A stretch of DNA of 40,444 nucleotides from Paracoccaceae bacterium. GTDB taxonomy: Bacteria > Pseudomonadota > Alphaproteobacteria > Rhodobacterales > Rhodobacteraceae. The position numbers and the translations under genes are program-made. The stretch is from positions 1 to 40,444 of the forward strand of contig JAPOXR010000056.1 of NCBI GenBank assembly GCA_026706985.1. The letters run 5' to 3'. Under the pieces are notes generated by a model, which saw only the letters and a program-made list of their open reading frames with translations, was not told where the DNA came from and searched no databases. Each line of letters opens with the position of its first letter. Position 1 is the stretch's first letter. This document shows, piece by piece, positions 26,524 to 35,200 of this stretch.

Positions 26524-26736
26524 TTATACAACCCTACCCCTTTCACACCCCTGTCGGGCGATAAGCTGGGTACAGGGGATCACCGATGGGCGGGAGTCAA
26601 CCTTTTCGGCAAGCCATGCCTTGATCAGAGACTGGTAGGGCGTATCCCGCTTGTTTGCGGCAGTCTTGATGCGCTCAAGCAATGGTACAGGTAACCGTAT
26701 GGATATCGAGGTTGACGAGGGCTTGAGGTTTGGCAT
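26524..26736 (-). CDS. CopG/BrnA-like ribbon-helix-helix antitoxin, apparently without a toxin partner
   Basis: From ATG at 26736 the protein has 70 residues. The core, MPNLKPSSTSISIRLPVPLL followed by ERIKTAANKRDTPYQSLIK and AWLAEKV, is the C-terminal DNA-binding part typical of CopG/BrnA-like type II antitoxins. In those proteins this core is usually preceded by about 35-45 residues with a DWSKA-like segment; here the upstream sequence does not read that way in any frame and runs into the neighbouring gene. The tail after AEKV (about 24 residues, Cys and Arg rich) is also atypical. No RelE/BrnT-like toxin frame lies on either side. It is probably a truncated orphan, possibly a pseudogene. 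Confidence 0.55.
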   Translation of the reverse strand: MPNLKPSSTSISIRLPVPLLERIKTAANKRDTPYQSLIKAWLAEKVDSRPSVIPCTQLIARQGCERGRVV

Positions 26737-26773
26737 GTAGAGCTGCGATACCCGAAGACGTCGTGCGGTGTGG

Positions 26774-27484
26774 TTATCGGCGAAAAAGCTTGCCGCACTT
26801 TTTCCAACGCTTCGTAAATTCTTCGAGTTGGCATTCCATTCGGTCATCGGGGTTGATGATGAAGAAGGTCCGGTTACTAATGGGTTGCCAGTACCAAGCC
26901 CGGGTACAGCCGGGCAATTCGTTCATCCAGTCGCTGATTTCCTTGCGGTGCCCGCCCTTGCGGCGCGTGTTGTGATGATAGATGACAGCCGTTCGCCCGT
27001 CAGCAAGAGCCTTTGCCTCACACAAAGGTATACTCTTCGCGCTACGTTTTTGCGTCGGGCTGAAGTTCTTGTCAGGGGCCAGGCCATTGTCGGGATCGGC
27101 GAAAACCAGGTCGCAATCGGCAAGTGACTCCTTCACACCTTTGAACCACCTGCGGCGCCGGTGCTTGCGGCAACGAACCGGCACGTTCTCCAGTTCGAGT
27201 CGTTTGCCAGCGAAGACGGCGTCGCCCAAAATTCGGCGCTCCTGCACTTCCTTGACCGATCTCTGTCTCCGGCACACAATTTGTTTCAGTTCATCGAACA
27301 ACCCGCAATCGAGGTGGTGCCATTCCCTGCACTGTTTCAGGTACTGAGTATGGCGACCGTCACCGGGTGGGCCTGAATCAGGGTGCAGGTACCACGCTAT
27401 GCCCAAATTTCTCCCTACGCTGATTGCGCGCAAGAGCCCGTATTTGGCGAAGTCGCCAATATCACCGACATAGCGATCCTGCAT
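26774..27484 (-). CDS. Conserved hypothetical protein with GDIGDFAKYGLLR and DPDNG motifs
   Basis: The 236-residue protein belongs to a family I have seen only as uncharacterised. The N-terminus is MQDRYVGDIGDFAKYGLLRA, followed by GIAWYLHPD. The centre has DLVFADPDNGL (residues 126-135) and a C-terminal VIYHHNTRRKG (Tyr169-His170-His171), then a NRTFFIINP strand. DPDNG placed after a hydrophobic strand recalls the motif IV position of class I methyltransferases (DPPY-like), but I do not see a clear SAM-binding glycine loop. A Rossmann-like nuclease or methyltransferase fold is a guess. The start is well supported (AGGAG six bases upstream). It lies 37 bases upstream of the antitoxin-like gene on the same strand, between two metabolic modules, suggesting an accessory insertion. 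Confidence 0.7.
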   Translation of the reverse strand: MQDRYVGDIGDFAKYGLLRAISVGRNLGIAWYLHPDSGPPGDGRHTQYLKQCREWHHLDCGLFDELKQIVCRRQRSVKEVQERRILGDAVFAGKRLELENVPVRCRKHRRRRWFKGVKESLADCDLVFADPDNGLAPDKNFSPTQKRSAKSIPLCEAKALADGRTAVIYHHNTRRKGGHRKEISDWMNELPGCTRAWYWQPISNRTFFIINPDDRMECQLEEFTKRWKKCGKLFRR

Positions 27485-27713
27485 TAGCCGCTCCTATTGG
27501 TAACTACGCTGCTTCCCCGCCCACACCGGCCACGGTCTCAGAATCTCATGCATTCGTGATCAGGTAAACAGGCGTGGCTGTTGTTCAAATTTCGGTTTGT
27601 TTGACGCAACATTGTATGGCGCAGCTTGCACTCAGTTCAAATCTCGGTTTCAGGGTCACCTCATCCGGGACATTGGGAGCGGAAAACTGGAACTCGGGAA
27701 TCCCTGCACCTTG

Positions 27714-28535
27714 ATGGAACGTTACCTGTTCGATCTGAATGGTTACATTATCCTCAGGGGTGCTCTTTCGCCGGACGAGGTGTCCGCCTGCAACGCCATA
27801 CTGGACACGCTTCAGGATGTGCAGCCGGGGGAGTGGCGCGGCTGTGTCCACGGGCATCATTTCATCGGCGCGCATGAGGGGTTGAATCTACAGCAGATCT
27901 ATGAGGCCGGGCCGGCATTCGAAACTCTGATCGACCACCCTTCATGGATCGGCAGGGTGCTGCATTTCCTGGGCACGGATGAGGCCAATTTCGACGGGCT
28001 GCACGGTCCTTGCTTCATCGATGAGAATTTTGCCTCGATCCGCGGCCCCGGTCAGGCCATCGGGTTGCATTCGGGCGGCGCGAGGCGGGTAACCCGCTGC
28101 CAGTTCCGTTATCATGACGGGCGGTTTCACTGTGGTCAGATCAATATCCTGGTGGCTTTCAACCGGATCGGTGCGGGCGACGGTGCCACCATGGTGATTC
28201 CCGGCAGCCATAAATCCAATCTGGAACATCCTGAGTTTGAAGCCGCGGCGATGGCGGATACCGCAACCTCCGTCGACGGCGTGACCGGGGCGGTCGAGGT
28301 GCATCTCGAGGCGGGAGATGCGCTGCTGTTCGTCGACGCAATCATGCACGGATCAGCGGCGCGCCGTAATCCGGGACAAAGGCGCGTGGCGGTGTATCGG
28401 TATGGCCCCTCATGGGGCTTCTTCCGCCATAATTACCGGCCAAGCCATGAGTTGCTCGACCGGCTGACACAGAGCAGACGGGACATTGTCATGCCGCACA
28501 AACCGCCGCAGCATCCGCCCGGCACCGGTCAGTGA
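27714..28535 (+). CDS. Phytanoyl-CoA dioxygenase (PhyH) family protein with an atypical iron site
   Basis: The 273-residue double-stranded beta-helix protein fits Fe(II)/2-oxoglutarate oxygenases of the PhyH family: start MERYLFDLNGYIILRGALS, the strand NILVAFNRIGAGDGATMVIP followed by GSHKSN, and the distal end ALLFVDAIMHGSA with His212 as distal ligand and Arg224 (RRVAVYRY) for 2-oxoglutarate. The proximal HxD motif appears as GLHSGG, His119-Ser120-Gly121, so the usual carboxylate ligand is missing. Environmental relatives with LHGG at this place are known to me, so this is a subgroup feature rather than damage. The substrate is unknown. I use ATG 27714; the frame continues upstream to 27597 without a convincing start. 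It converges with fnrL, overlapping it by seven bases. Confidence 0.8.
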   Translation: MERYLFDLNGYIILRGALSPDEVSACNAILDTLQDVQPGEWRGCVHGHHFIGAHEGLNLQQIYEAGPAFETLIDHPSWIGRVLHFLGTDEANFDGLHGPCFIDENFASIRGPGQAIGLHSGGARRVTRCQFRYHDGRFHCGQINILVAFNRIGAGDGATMVIPGSHKSNLEHPEFEAAAMADTATSVDGVTGAVEVHLEAGDALLFVDAIMHGSAARRNPGQRRVAVYRYGPSWGFFRHNYRPSHELLDRLTQSRRDIVMPHKPPQHPPGTGQ

Positions 28536-29317
28536 GGCGGAAATCCCAGGCAGAATCCGCTCTGCAATTCACGAAGCCAGTTGTCGCTGTCCCCGGTTTC
28601 CCTGGCGAGGGCCTGGTAGGAGAGCACATGGATACGCCGCCGACCCTTGATCCGGATCAGCCCGTCATTGCGCAGTTCCGACAAACGGCGGGACACGGTT
28701 TCAATCGTCAGTCCCAGATATTCGGCGATTTCCGTCCGCCCGAAGGGCAATTCAATTTCCAACGCGTCATTGATCGGGCGGCATTTTTGCCGCGCCGAGT
28801 GCTGAACCAGCAGGGCAATCAGGCTGGCCAGTTTTTCGCGGGAATTGGCCCTTCCGAGCACCATCATCCACAATCTGGCGGCGTCAAGCTCGTCGAATGT
28901 CATCTCCAGCAACCTTCGGTTCACCGTCGGGCTGGTTTCGAGGATGGCCTCGAAATCATGCATCCTGAACTGGCATAACTCCACCTGCGATCCGGCAATG
29001 ATATCAAATCCGGCATTCCGCCGTCCCGGCCGGCCGATGAAATCGCCCGGCATGAGGAGCCCGACAATTTGCCGGCGCCCGTCTTCCAGCGACCGGCTGA
29101 GATAGGCGGTGCCGTGCAGCAGCGAGCCGACTTCGGTCAACCTGTCGCCGAGCCGGGTGATGTGGCTGCCGCGGGCGTAGGTCTTAACGCGGCGGATCCT
29201 GTTCAGCCGTTGAAACTCGTCGGGACTGCAATAGGAACAGATCGCATGTTCCCGCACCGGGCAGCCCCGGCATTCGAGCCTGTCGAAAATCGCTTCTGGC
29301 GCGGTGGATAGATCCAT
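28529..29317 (-). CDS. fnrL: FnrL-type oxygen-sensing Crp/Fnr regulator
   Basis: The 262-residue regulator binds a 4Fe-4S cluster that is destroyed by oxygen; the cluster form dimerises and activates anaerobic genes. Cys16, Cys19 and Cys27 (CRGCPVREHAIC; Cys30 is also near) plus Cys115 (VELCQF) are the expected ligands. Typical FnrL blocks are LEDGRRQIVGLLMPGDFIG, GRPGR and MTFDELDAARLWMM. The C-terminal helix-turn-helix reads FGRTEIAEYLGLTIETVSRR, whose E--SR recognition residues contact TTGAT-N4-ATCAA. The start is taken as ATG 29317; TTG at 29338 is possible. It is divergent from narK1, with a perfect FNR box in between, so it should control nitrate respiration and possibly itself. Confidence 0.93.
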   Translation of the reverse strand: MDLSTAPEAIFDRLECRGCPVREHAICSYCSPDEFQRLNRIRRVKTYARGSHITRLGDRLTEVGSLLHGTAYLSRSLEDGRRQIVGLLMPGDFIGRPGRRNAGFDIIAGSQVELCQFRMHDFEAILETSPTVNRRLLEMTFDELDAARLWMMVLGRANSREKLASLIALLVQHSARQKCRPINDALEIELPFGRTEIAEYLGLTIETVSRRLSELRNDGLIRIKGRRRIHVLSYQALARETGDSDNWLRELQSGFCLGFPPH

Positions 29318-29378
29318 TTCAGTCAATGCCGCCCGCAAAGGGTCGGAAACGAATTTCGGCCCGGAGATTTCGCATAAA

Positions 29379-29392
29379 TTGATTCAGATCAA
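29379..29392 (+). promoter_or_regulatory. Perfect FNR box and class II promoter for the nar operon
   Basis: TTGATTCAGATCAA is an exact match to the FNR consensus TTGAT-N4-ATCAA. A -10-like TAAACA lies at 29414-29419, which puts the predicted transcription start near 29426 and the box centre at about -41, the class II activator position. The GTG start of narK1 is at 29459. The box is 62 bases upstream of the fnrL start and could also affect fnrL. Confidence 0.9.
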
Positions 29393-29458
29393 TGAAGCCA
29401 TACACAGCTTGGCGTAAACAGAACCGGCATCCGCCGCAAGCAATTCCGGAGCCGGGAA

Positions 29459-30778
29459 GTGGACGTCCTGGAAAATGTCACATCAAAAGACAGTGGGCGC
29501 GCGCTGGCGCTGAGCACGGCCGCTTTCACCACCTGCTTCGCCGTCTGGACGATCTTCTCGGTAATCGGTGTGACTATCAAGGAGGAGTTGGGTCTTTCCG
29601 ACACGGAATTCGGCCTGCTGGTCGCCACACCCGTGCTCACAGGTTCCGTCAGCCGCATATTTCTCGGCGTGTGGACAGAACAGTTCGGTGGGAGGATCAT
29701 GTTTCCGCTGCAGATGCTGCTGACAGCGCTGGCGACCTGGCTGCTGACCTCGGCCCAGTCCTATTTCATGATCCTGCTGGCGGCGCTTGGTCTGGGGCTT
29801 GCCGGGGGTTCTTTCATCATCGGTGTGTCCTATGTCTCGAGATGGTATTCAAAGGAACGGCAGGGAACCGCGCTCGGTATTTTCGGTGCCGGAAATGTCG
29901 GCGCCGCGATTACCAATTTCGTCGCGCCGATTCTGGTCGTTGCCTTCGGCTGGGAGAATGCCGCGACGCTGTATGCCTTGACGCTCGCCATCGCCGCGGT
30001 GCTGTTTTTTCTGTTGGCCAAAAATGATCCGGTTGCCGAGTGGCGCAAGCGGACCGGATCCGGCGTCGTATCCTCCGCCGAACAGCTTGCGCCGCTGAAA
30101 AATATCCGGGTCTGGCGCTTCGCCACCTATTATTTCTTCGTGTTCGGCGCTTTTGTCGCATTGGCTTCGTTTCTGCCGCGCTACTATGTCGGAGCATATG
30201 GTCTCAGCCTGACAATGGCGGGCGCTTTCGCTGGCCTGTATTCGCTTCCGGGTTCGGTGTTCCGCGTGCTCGGTGGATGGATGTCGGACAGATGGGGCGC
30301 CCGCTTCGTCATGTATCTGACCTTCATCGTGTCGCTGCTGTGCCTGTTTGCGCTGAGCTACCCTGAGACCAGTTACGAGATTTCCGGCATTGAGGGGCCG
30401 ATCCGATTTACCATCGGCGTGACGCTGCCGGCCTTTGTCGCCCTCACTTTCCTGCTCGGATTTGTCATGAGTCTCGGCAAGGCGGCCGTGTATAAGCATA
30501 TCCCGGTCTACTATCCGCATCATGTGGGTTCGGTAGGAGGCCTGGTAGGCATGATCGGCGGATTGGGCGGCTTTGTGCTGCCGGTCGCCTTCGGTGCGCT
30601 GCTGGACCTGACCGGCATCTGGACCGCCCCGTTTATGCTGCTCTTCGCCATCGTCGCCATTTCGGCGGTGTGGATGCATGTGGCGATTAGGCGGATGGAG
30701 CTGCGCCGGCATCCAGGCCTCGGCGATGAGGTTTATCTGTCGGACGTTCCGGAACAACCGCTTCCGGGACCCCGCTGA
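29459..30778 (+). CDS. narK1: Nitrate/nitrite transporter, NarK1-like MFS protein
   Basis: The 439-residue protein has about twelve hydrophobic segments and belongs to the nitrate/nitrite porter branch of the major facilitator superfamily. The nitrate signature regions are visible as LGLGLAGGSFIIGVSYVSRW in the N-terminal half and VGGLVGMIGGLGGFVLP in the C-terminal half. The conserved nitrate-binding arginine is probably in TGSVSRIFLG. By size and motifs it resembles NarK1, the proposed proton-nitrate symporter, which in Paracoccus is fused to NarK2. It starts with GTG at 29459 after CGGGAAG and is the first gene of the FNR-controlled operon. Confidence 0.9.
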   Translation: MDVLENVTSKDSGRALALSTAAFTTCFAVWTIFSVIGVTIKEELGLSDTEFGLLVATPVLTGSVSRIFLGVWTEQFGGRIMFPLQMLLTALATWLLTSAQSYFMILLAALGLGLAGGSFIIGVSYVSRWYSKERQGTALGIFGAGNVGAAITNFVAPILVVAFGWENAATLYALTLAIAAVLFFLLAKNDPVAEWRKRTGSGVVSSAEQLAPLKNIRVWRFATYYFFVFGAFVALASFLPRYYVGAYGLSLTMAGAFAGLYSLPGSVFRVLGGWMSDRWGARFVMYLTFIVSLLCLFALSYPETSYEISGIEGPIRFTIGVTLPAFVALTFLLGFVMSLGKAAVYKHIPVYYPHHVGSVGGLVGMIGGLGGFVLPVAFGALLDLTGIWTAPFMLLFAIVAISAVWMHVAIRRMELRRHPGLGDEVYLSDVPEQPLPGPR

Positions 30779-30796
30779 TCTGAAGGAGGCGCACAA

Positions 30797-32173
30797 GTGA
30801 GCGGCCATTCAAAATATCTACTGCGCGACTGGCGTCCGGAGGATGTTGGGTTCTGGCAGCAAAGCGGTCGGAAAATCGCCACCCGCAATCTTTGGATATC
30901 CATTCCCTGCCTGCTGCTCGCCTTTGCCGTCTGGCTGGTATGGTCCGTGGTCGTTGCCAAGCTGCCGGCGGTGGGTTTTGATTACAGCACCGATCAGCTG
31001 TTTTGGCTGGCGGCGCTTCCGGGACTGTCCGGGGCGACTTTGCGGGTCTTTTACAGCTTCATGATTCCGATTTTCGGCGGGCGCAGATGGACCGCATTGT
31101 CCACCGCCTCGCTGCTGCTGCCGGCGCTCGGTGTCGGCTTCGCGGTGCAGAATCCGGATACACCCTATGCGATATTCGTGGTGTTGGCACTGCTCTGCGG
31201 TCTGGGTGGCGGAAATTTCGCCTCCTCCATGGCCAATATTGCTTATTTTTACCCCAAATCCTCGAAAGGAAACGCTCTGGCGCTGAATGCCGGTCTGGGC
31301 AATCTGGGGGTTTCGGTTATGCAGTTCTCGGTTCCCCTTGTCATAACCGCCGGCGTGTTCGGGGCGCTTGGCGGCAAGCCGCAGACGCTGTCGGACGGCG
31401 CCGGGATCTGGTTGCAGAATGCTGGCTTTATCTGGGTGCCGTTTCTCCTCGCCGGTGCGGTTGCAGCCTGGTTCGGTATGAATGATATCGACGGCACCCG
31501 GGCTTCGCTGCGCGAACAGTCGGTCATTCTGCAGCGGCGCCATAACTGGATTATGTGCGTTCTTTATACCGGGACATTCGGGTCATTCATCGGCTATTCC
31601 GCTGGCTTTCCACTGCTCATCAAGACACAGTTTCCCGATACCGATGCCCTGTCACTGGCTTTTCTGGGACCGTTGGTCGGTGCCCTCAGCCGGGCTTCGA
31701 CGGGTTGGATTTCCGACCGTTTCGGCGGCGGTCGAATCACATTCTGGACTTTCGCCGGCATGATTGTCGCCGTCGCCGGTGTGTTGCTGTTTCTGCCCGG
31801 TCAGTCTGGTGGAGGAAATTTCCTCGGCTTCTTCATCTGTTTCATGCTTCTGTTCGTGTTGACCGGTGTCGGCAACGCATCAACATTCCAGATGGTACCG
31901 ACAATCGTGCGCCAGGAGGTTCCGCGGCTGATGCCGGATCTCGATTCCGGGGCGGCACTGGCGCAGAGCGAAAGGGAGAGCGCGTCAATCATCGCTTTCA
32001 CCTCCGCCATCGCAGCCTATGGGGCATTCTTCATTCCGAAAGCCTATGGAACCTCGATCAGCCTGACCGGCGGTCCGAAGGCCGCCCTTTGGGCCTTTTG
32101 CCTTTTCTACGCTTTCTGCCTTCTGACCACCTGGTGGTTTTACAGCCGGCGGAACGCACCGGTTCCGGCCTGA
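30797..32173 (+). CDS. narK2: Nitrate/nitrite transporter, NarK2-like MFS protein
   Basis: This 458-residue second MFS nitrate porter starts SGHSKYLLRDWRPEDVGFW. It has the nitrate signatures GLGGGNFASSMANIAYFYPK and VGNASTFQMVP, and longer loops than its neighbour. It resembles the NarK2/NarU group, usually assigned nitrate-nitrite exchange, which removes toxic nitrite while bringing in nitrate. It starts with GTG at 30797 following AAGGAGG with an eight-base gap, 18 bases after narK1. The two proteins correspond to the two halves of the fused NarK1-NarK2 proteins seen in some denitrifiers. Confidence 0.92.
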   Translation: MSGHSKYLLRDWRPEDVGFWQQSGRKIATRNLWISIPCLLLAFAVWLVWSVVVAKLPAVGFDYSTDQLFWLAALPGLSGATLRVFYSFMIPIFGGRRWTALSTASLLLPALGVGFAVQNPDTPYAIFVVLALLCGLGGGNFASSMANIAYFYPKSSKGNALALNAGLGNLGVSVMQFSVPLVITAGVFGALGGKPQTLSDGAGIWLQNAGFIWVPFLLAGAVAAWFGMNDIDGTRASLREQSVILQRRHNWIMCVLYTGTFGSFIGYSAGFPLLIKTQFPDTDALSLAFLGPLVGALSRASTGWISDRFGGGRITFWTFAGMIVAVAGVLLFLPGQSGGGNFLGFFICFMLLFVLTGVGNASTFQMVPTIVRQEVPRLMPDLDSGAALAQSERESASIIAFTSAIAAYGAFFIPKAYGTSISLTGGPKAALWAFCLFYAFCLLTTWWFYSRRNAPVPA

Positions 32174-32210
32174 GACGCCGGTGCCGGTCCAATGATACCG
32201 GGAGTTTGAA

Positions 32211-35200
32211 ATGAGCCTGCTGCTTGACCGTCTGAATTTTCTCCAACGCAAGGAAATCGAACAATTCGCCGGCGGGCACGGGCAGGTAACCCGCGAGAGC
32301 CGTGACTGGGAAGACACCTACCGGCAGCGATGGCGGCACGACAAGGTTGTCCGTTCAACGCATGGTGTGAACTGCACCGGTTCCTGTTCCTGGAACATCT
32401 ATGTCAAGTCAGGCATTGTGACCTGGGAGACGCAGGCCACCGACTATCCGAAGACCAGGGCTGACCTGCCCAATCATGAGCCGCGGGGATGCTCGCGCGG
32501 CGCGAGTTACAGCTGGTATCTTTACTCCGCCAATCGTGTGCGCCATCCGCTGGTGCGGGGGGCACTGCTGCGGGAATGGCGGCGGCTACGTGCCGGTATG
32601 AGCCCGGCGCGGGCCTGGGAGGCGCTGCAGCAGGATGCCGGCAAACGGAACGCCTATACCCGGCTGCGGGGCAAGGGCGGATTTGTCCGCGCCGATTGGG
32701 AGGAGGCAAGCGAAATCATTGCCGCCGCCAATGCCTGGACAGCCCGGCGTTACGGTCCTGACCGGATTTTCGGTTTCTCGCCGATACCGGCCATGTCGAT
32801 GATATCCTATGCTGCCGGCACCCGGTATCTCAGCCTGATCGGCGGGGTCTGCATGAGTTTCTATGACTGGTATTGCGACCTGCCGCCGGCGTCACCGATG
32901 ACCTGGGGCGAGCAGACCGATGTTCCGGAAAGTGCCGACTGGTATAATTCCGGCTTTCTCCTGATCTGGGGATCAAACGTACCGCAGACGCGCACACCGG
33001 ACGCGCATTTCTACACCGAAGCACGCTATAAGGGCACGAAATCGGTGGTGATTTGCCCGGATTACTCGGAAGCGGCGAAATTCGGTGATATCTGGCTGGC
33101 GCCTAAACAGGGAACCGACAGCGCGTTGGCGATGGCGTTCGGACATGTCATTCTGCGCGAATTCCATGTCGAGCGGCAGGTTCCGTATTTCGAATCCTAT
33201 TGCCGGCAATTCACCGACATGCCGATGCTGGTCCGGCTGGAGGAACGCGATGGCAGGCTGGTTCCGGGGCGTTTTCTGCGCGCATCCGATCTGCCGGGAA
33301 ATCACGGTGAGGCCAATAATCCGGAATGGAAAGTGCTCGGCGTCGATGCGGACAGCGGCGACCTCGTCATTCCCAATGGCAGCATCGGGTTCCGCTGGGG
33401 ACAGGAGGGGGTGTGGAATCTGGAAGAGCGGGCACAGGGCAGGCCGGTCTCGCTGAAGAAATCATTAGCTGCCGATCATGATGCGGTGGCGGAGGTCGCA
33501 TTCCCCTATTTCGGCGGGCAGGCGAGCGGGCCGTTTGAAAAATGCGACCATCCGGAAATCCTGCGCGCGCGCGTTCCGACCCGCTCTGTCGCGCTTGACG
33601 GTCAGACCGTGCAGGTCGCCACGGTATTTGATCTCTTATGCGCGAATTACGGCGTTGATCAGGGATTTGGTGACGGCGGTGCCGTGGAATACGGGGAAGA
33701 CCGCCCATACACGCCGGCATGGGCGGAGCGGATCACCGGTGTTGACCGGAATCATATCGAAAAAGTGGCGCGCGAATTCGCCCGCAACGCCGAACTCACC
33801 GAGGGCCGTTCGATGGTCATTGTCGGGGCCGGGCTGAACCACTGGTACCATATGGATATGAATTACCGCGGCATTATCAATATGCTGGCGATGTGTGGCT
33901 GCACCGGCAAGTCGGGCGGCGGTTGGAGTCACTATGTCGGCCAGGAAAAACTGCGCCCGCAGACCGGCTGGCTACCGCTTGCCTTTGCCCTGGACTGGGC
34001 GCGGCCGCCGCGGCAGATGAATTCAACCTCTGCCTGGTATGCGCATTCCGATCAGTGGCGTTATGAGACGCTGGAGGTGAAGGATATCATCTCGCCGACC
34101 GCGCCCGATGGCGATTGGTCGGGGAGTCTGATCGATTACAATATCCGCGCCGAGCGGATGGGTTGGCTGCCTTCCGCACCGCAACTGAAACAGAACCCGC
34201 TGGATATCGGCAGGGAGGCGAAAGAGGCCGGCGCGGAAACCGCCGGGTTTGTCGCCGAGCGGTTGATGTCGGGGCAATATGAGATGTCGTGCCAGGATCC
34301 GGATGCGCCGGAAAACTGGCCGCGCAACCTGTTTGTCTGGCGCTCGAACCTGCTCGGTTCCTCCGGCAAGGGCCACGAGTATTTTCTCAAACATCTGCTG
34401 GGCACCGAAAGCAGCGCCATGGCGGCTGATCTTGCCGAATCCGGCCGCGCCAAACCCACCGAGGCCAAATGGAATGACGAACCGGTGGAGGGGAAGCTGG
34501 ATCTGCTGGTCTGCATCGATTTCAGGATGTCGACGACGGCGGTGTATTCGGACGTGGTTTTGCCGACCGCGAGTTGGTACGAAAAGAATGACCTCAATAC
34601 CAGCGACATGCATCCTTTCATTCACCCGCTGCAGGCGGCGGTCAATCCGGCCTATGAATCGAAATCCGACTGGGAGATTTTCAAACAGCTGGCGAAGAAA
34701 TTCTCCGAGGTGGCACCGGAGATTCTGGGCGTTGAGCATGATGTGGTTCTGACGCCCATTCTGCACGATACACCGGGTGAGCTGGCGCAGCCCGAAATCG
34801 CGGATTGGAAACGCGGCGAATGTGAGTTGATTCCGGGGAAAACCGGGCCGAACATTATTCCGGTGACCCGCGACTACGGCGCAGTCTATGACCGTTTCAC
34901 GGCGCTTGGCCCGCTCATGGAAAAGCTTGGCAATGGCGGTAAAGGCATCGCCTGGCAGACCGGCGAAGAGGTCAGCCATCTCAGGCAGTGGAACGGGGAG
35001 TGGGATTCCGGCCCGGCGAAGGGCTGTGCCCGGATCGAATCCGATATCGATGCCGCCGAAACCGTGCTCACTCTGGCACCGGAAACCAATGGCGGCGTCG
35101 CGGTCAAGGCCTGGCAGGCGCTGGAACGCGCCACCGGTCGGCAGCATACGCATCTGGCACTGCCAAATCAGCATAACCGGATCACATTCCACGACATCGC

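Noticed and set aside
26186-26524. 112-codon minus-strand frame downstream of the antitoxin-like gene as a possible toxin
   Set aside because: It has no RelE, BrnT or other toxin pattern, and its composition (Ser, Asn, Arg and Pro rich) looks non-coding.
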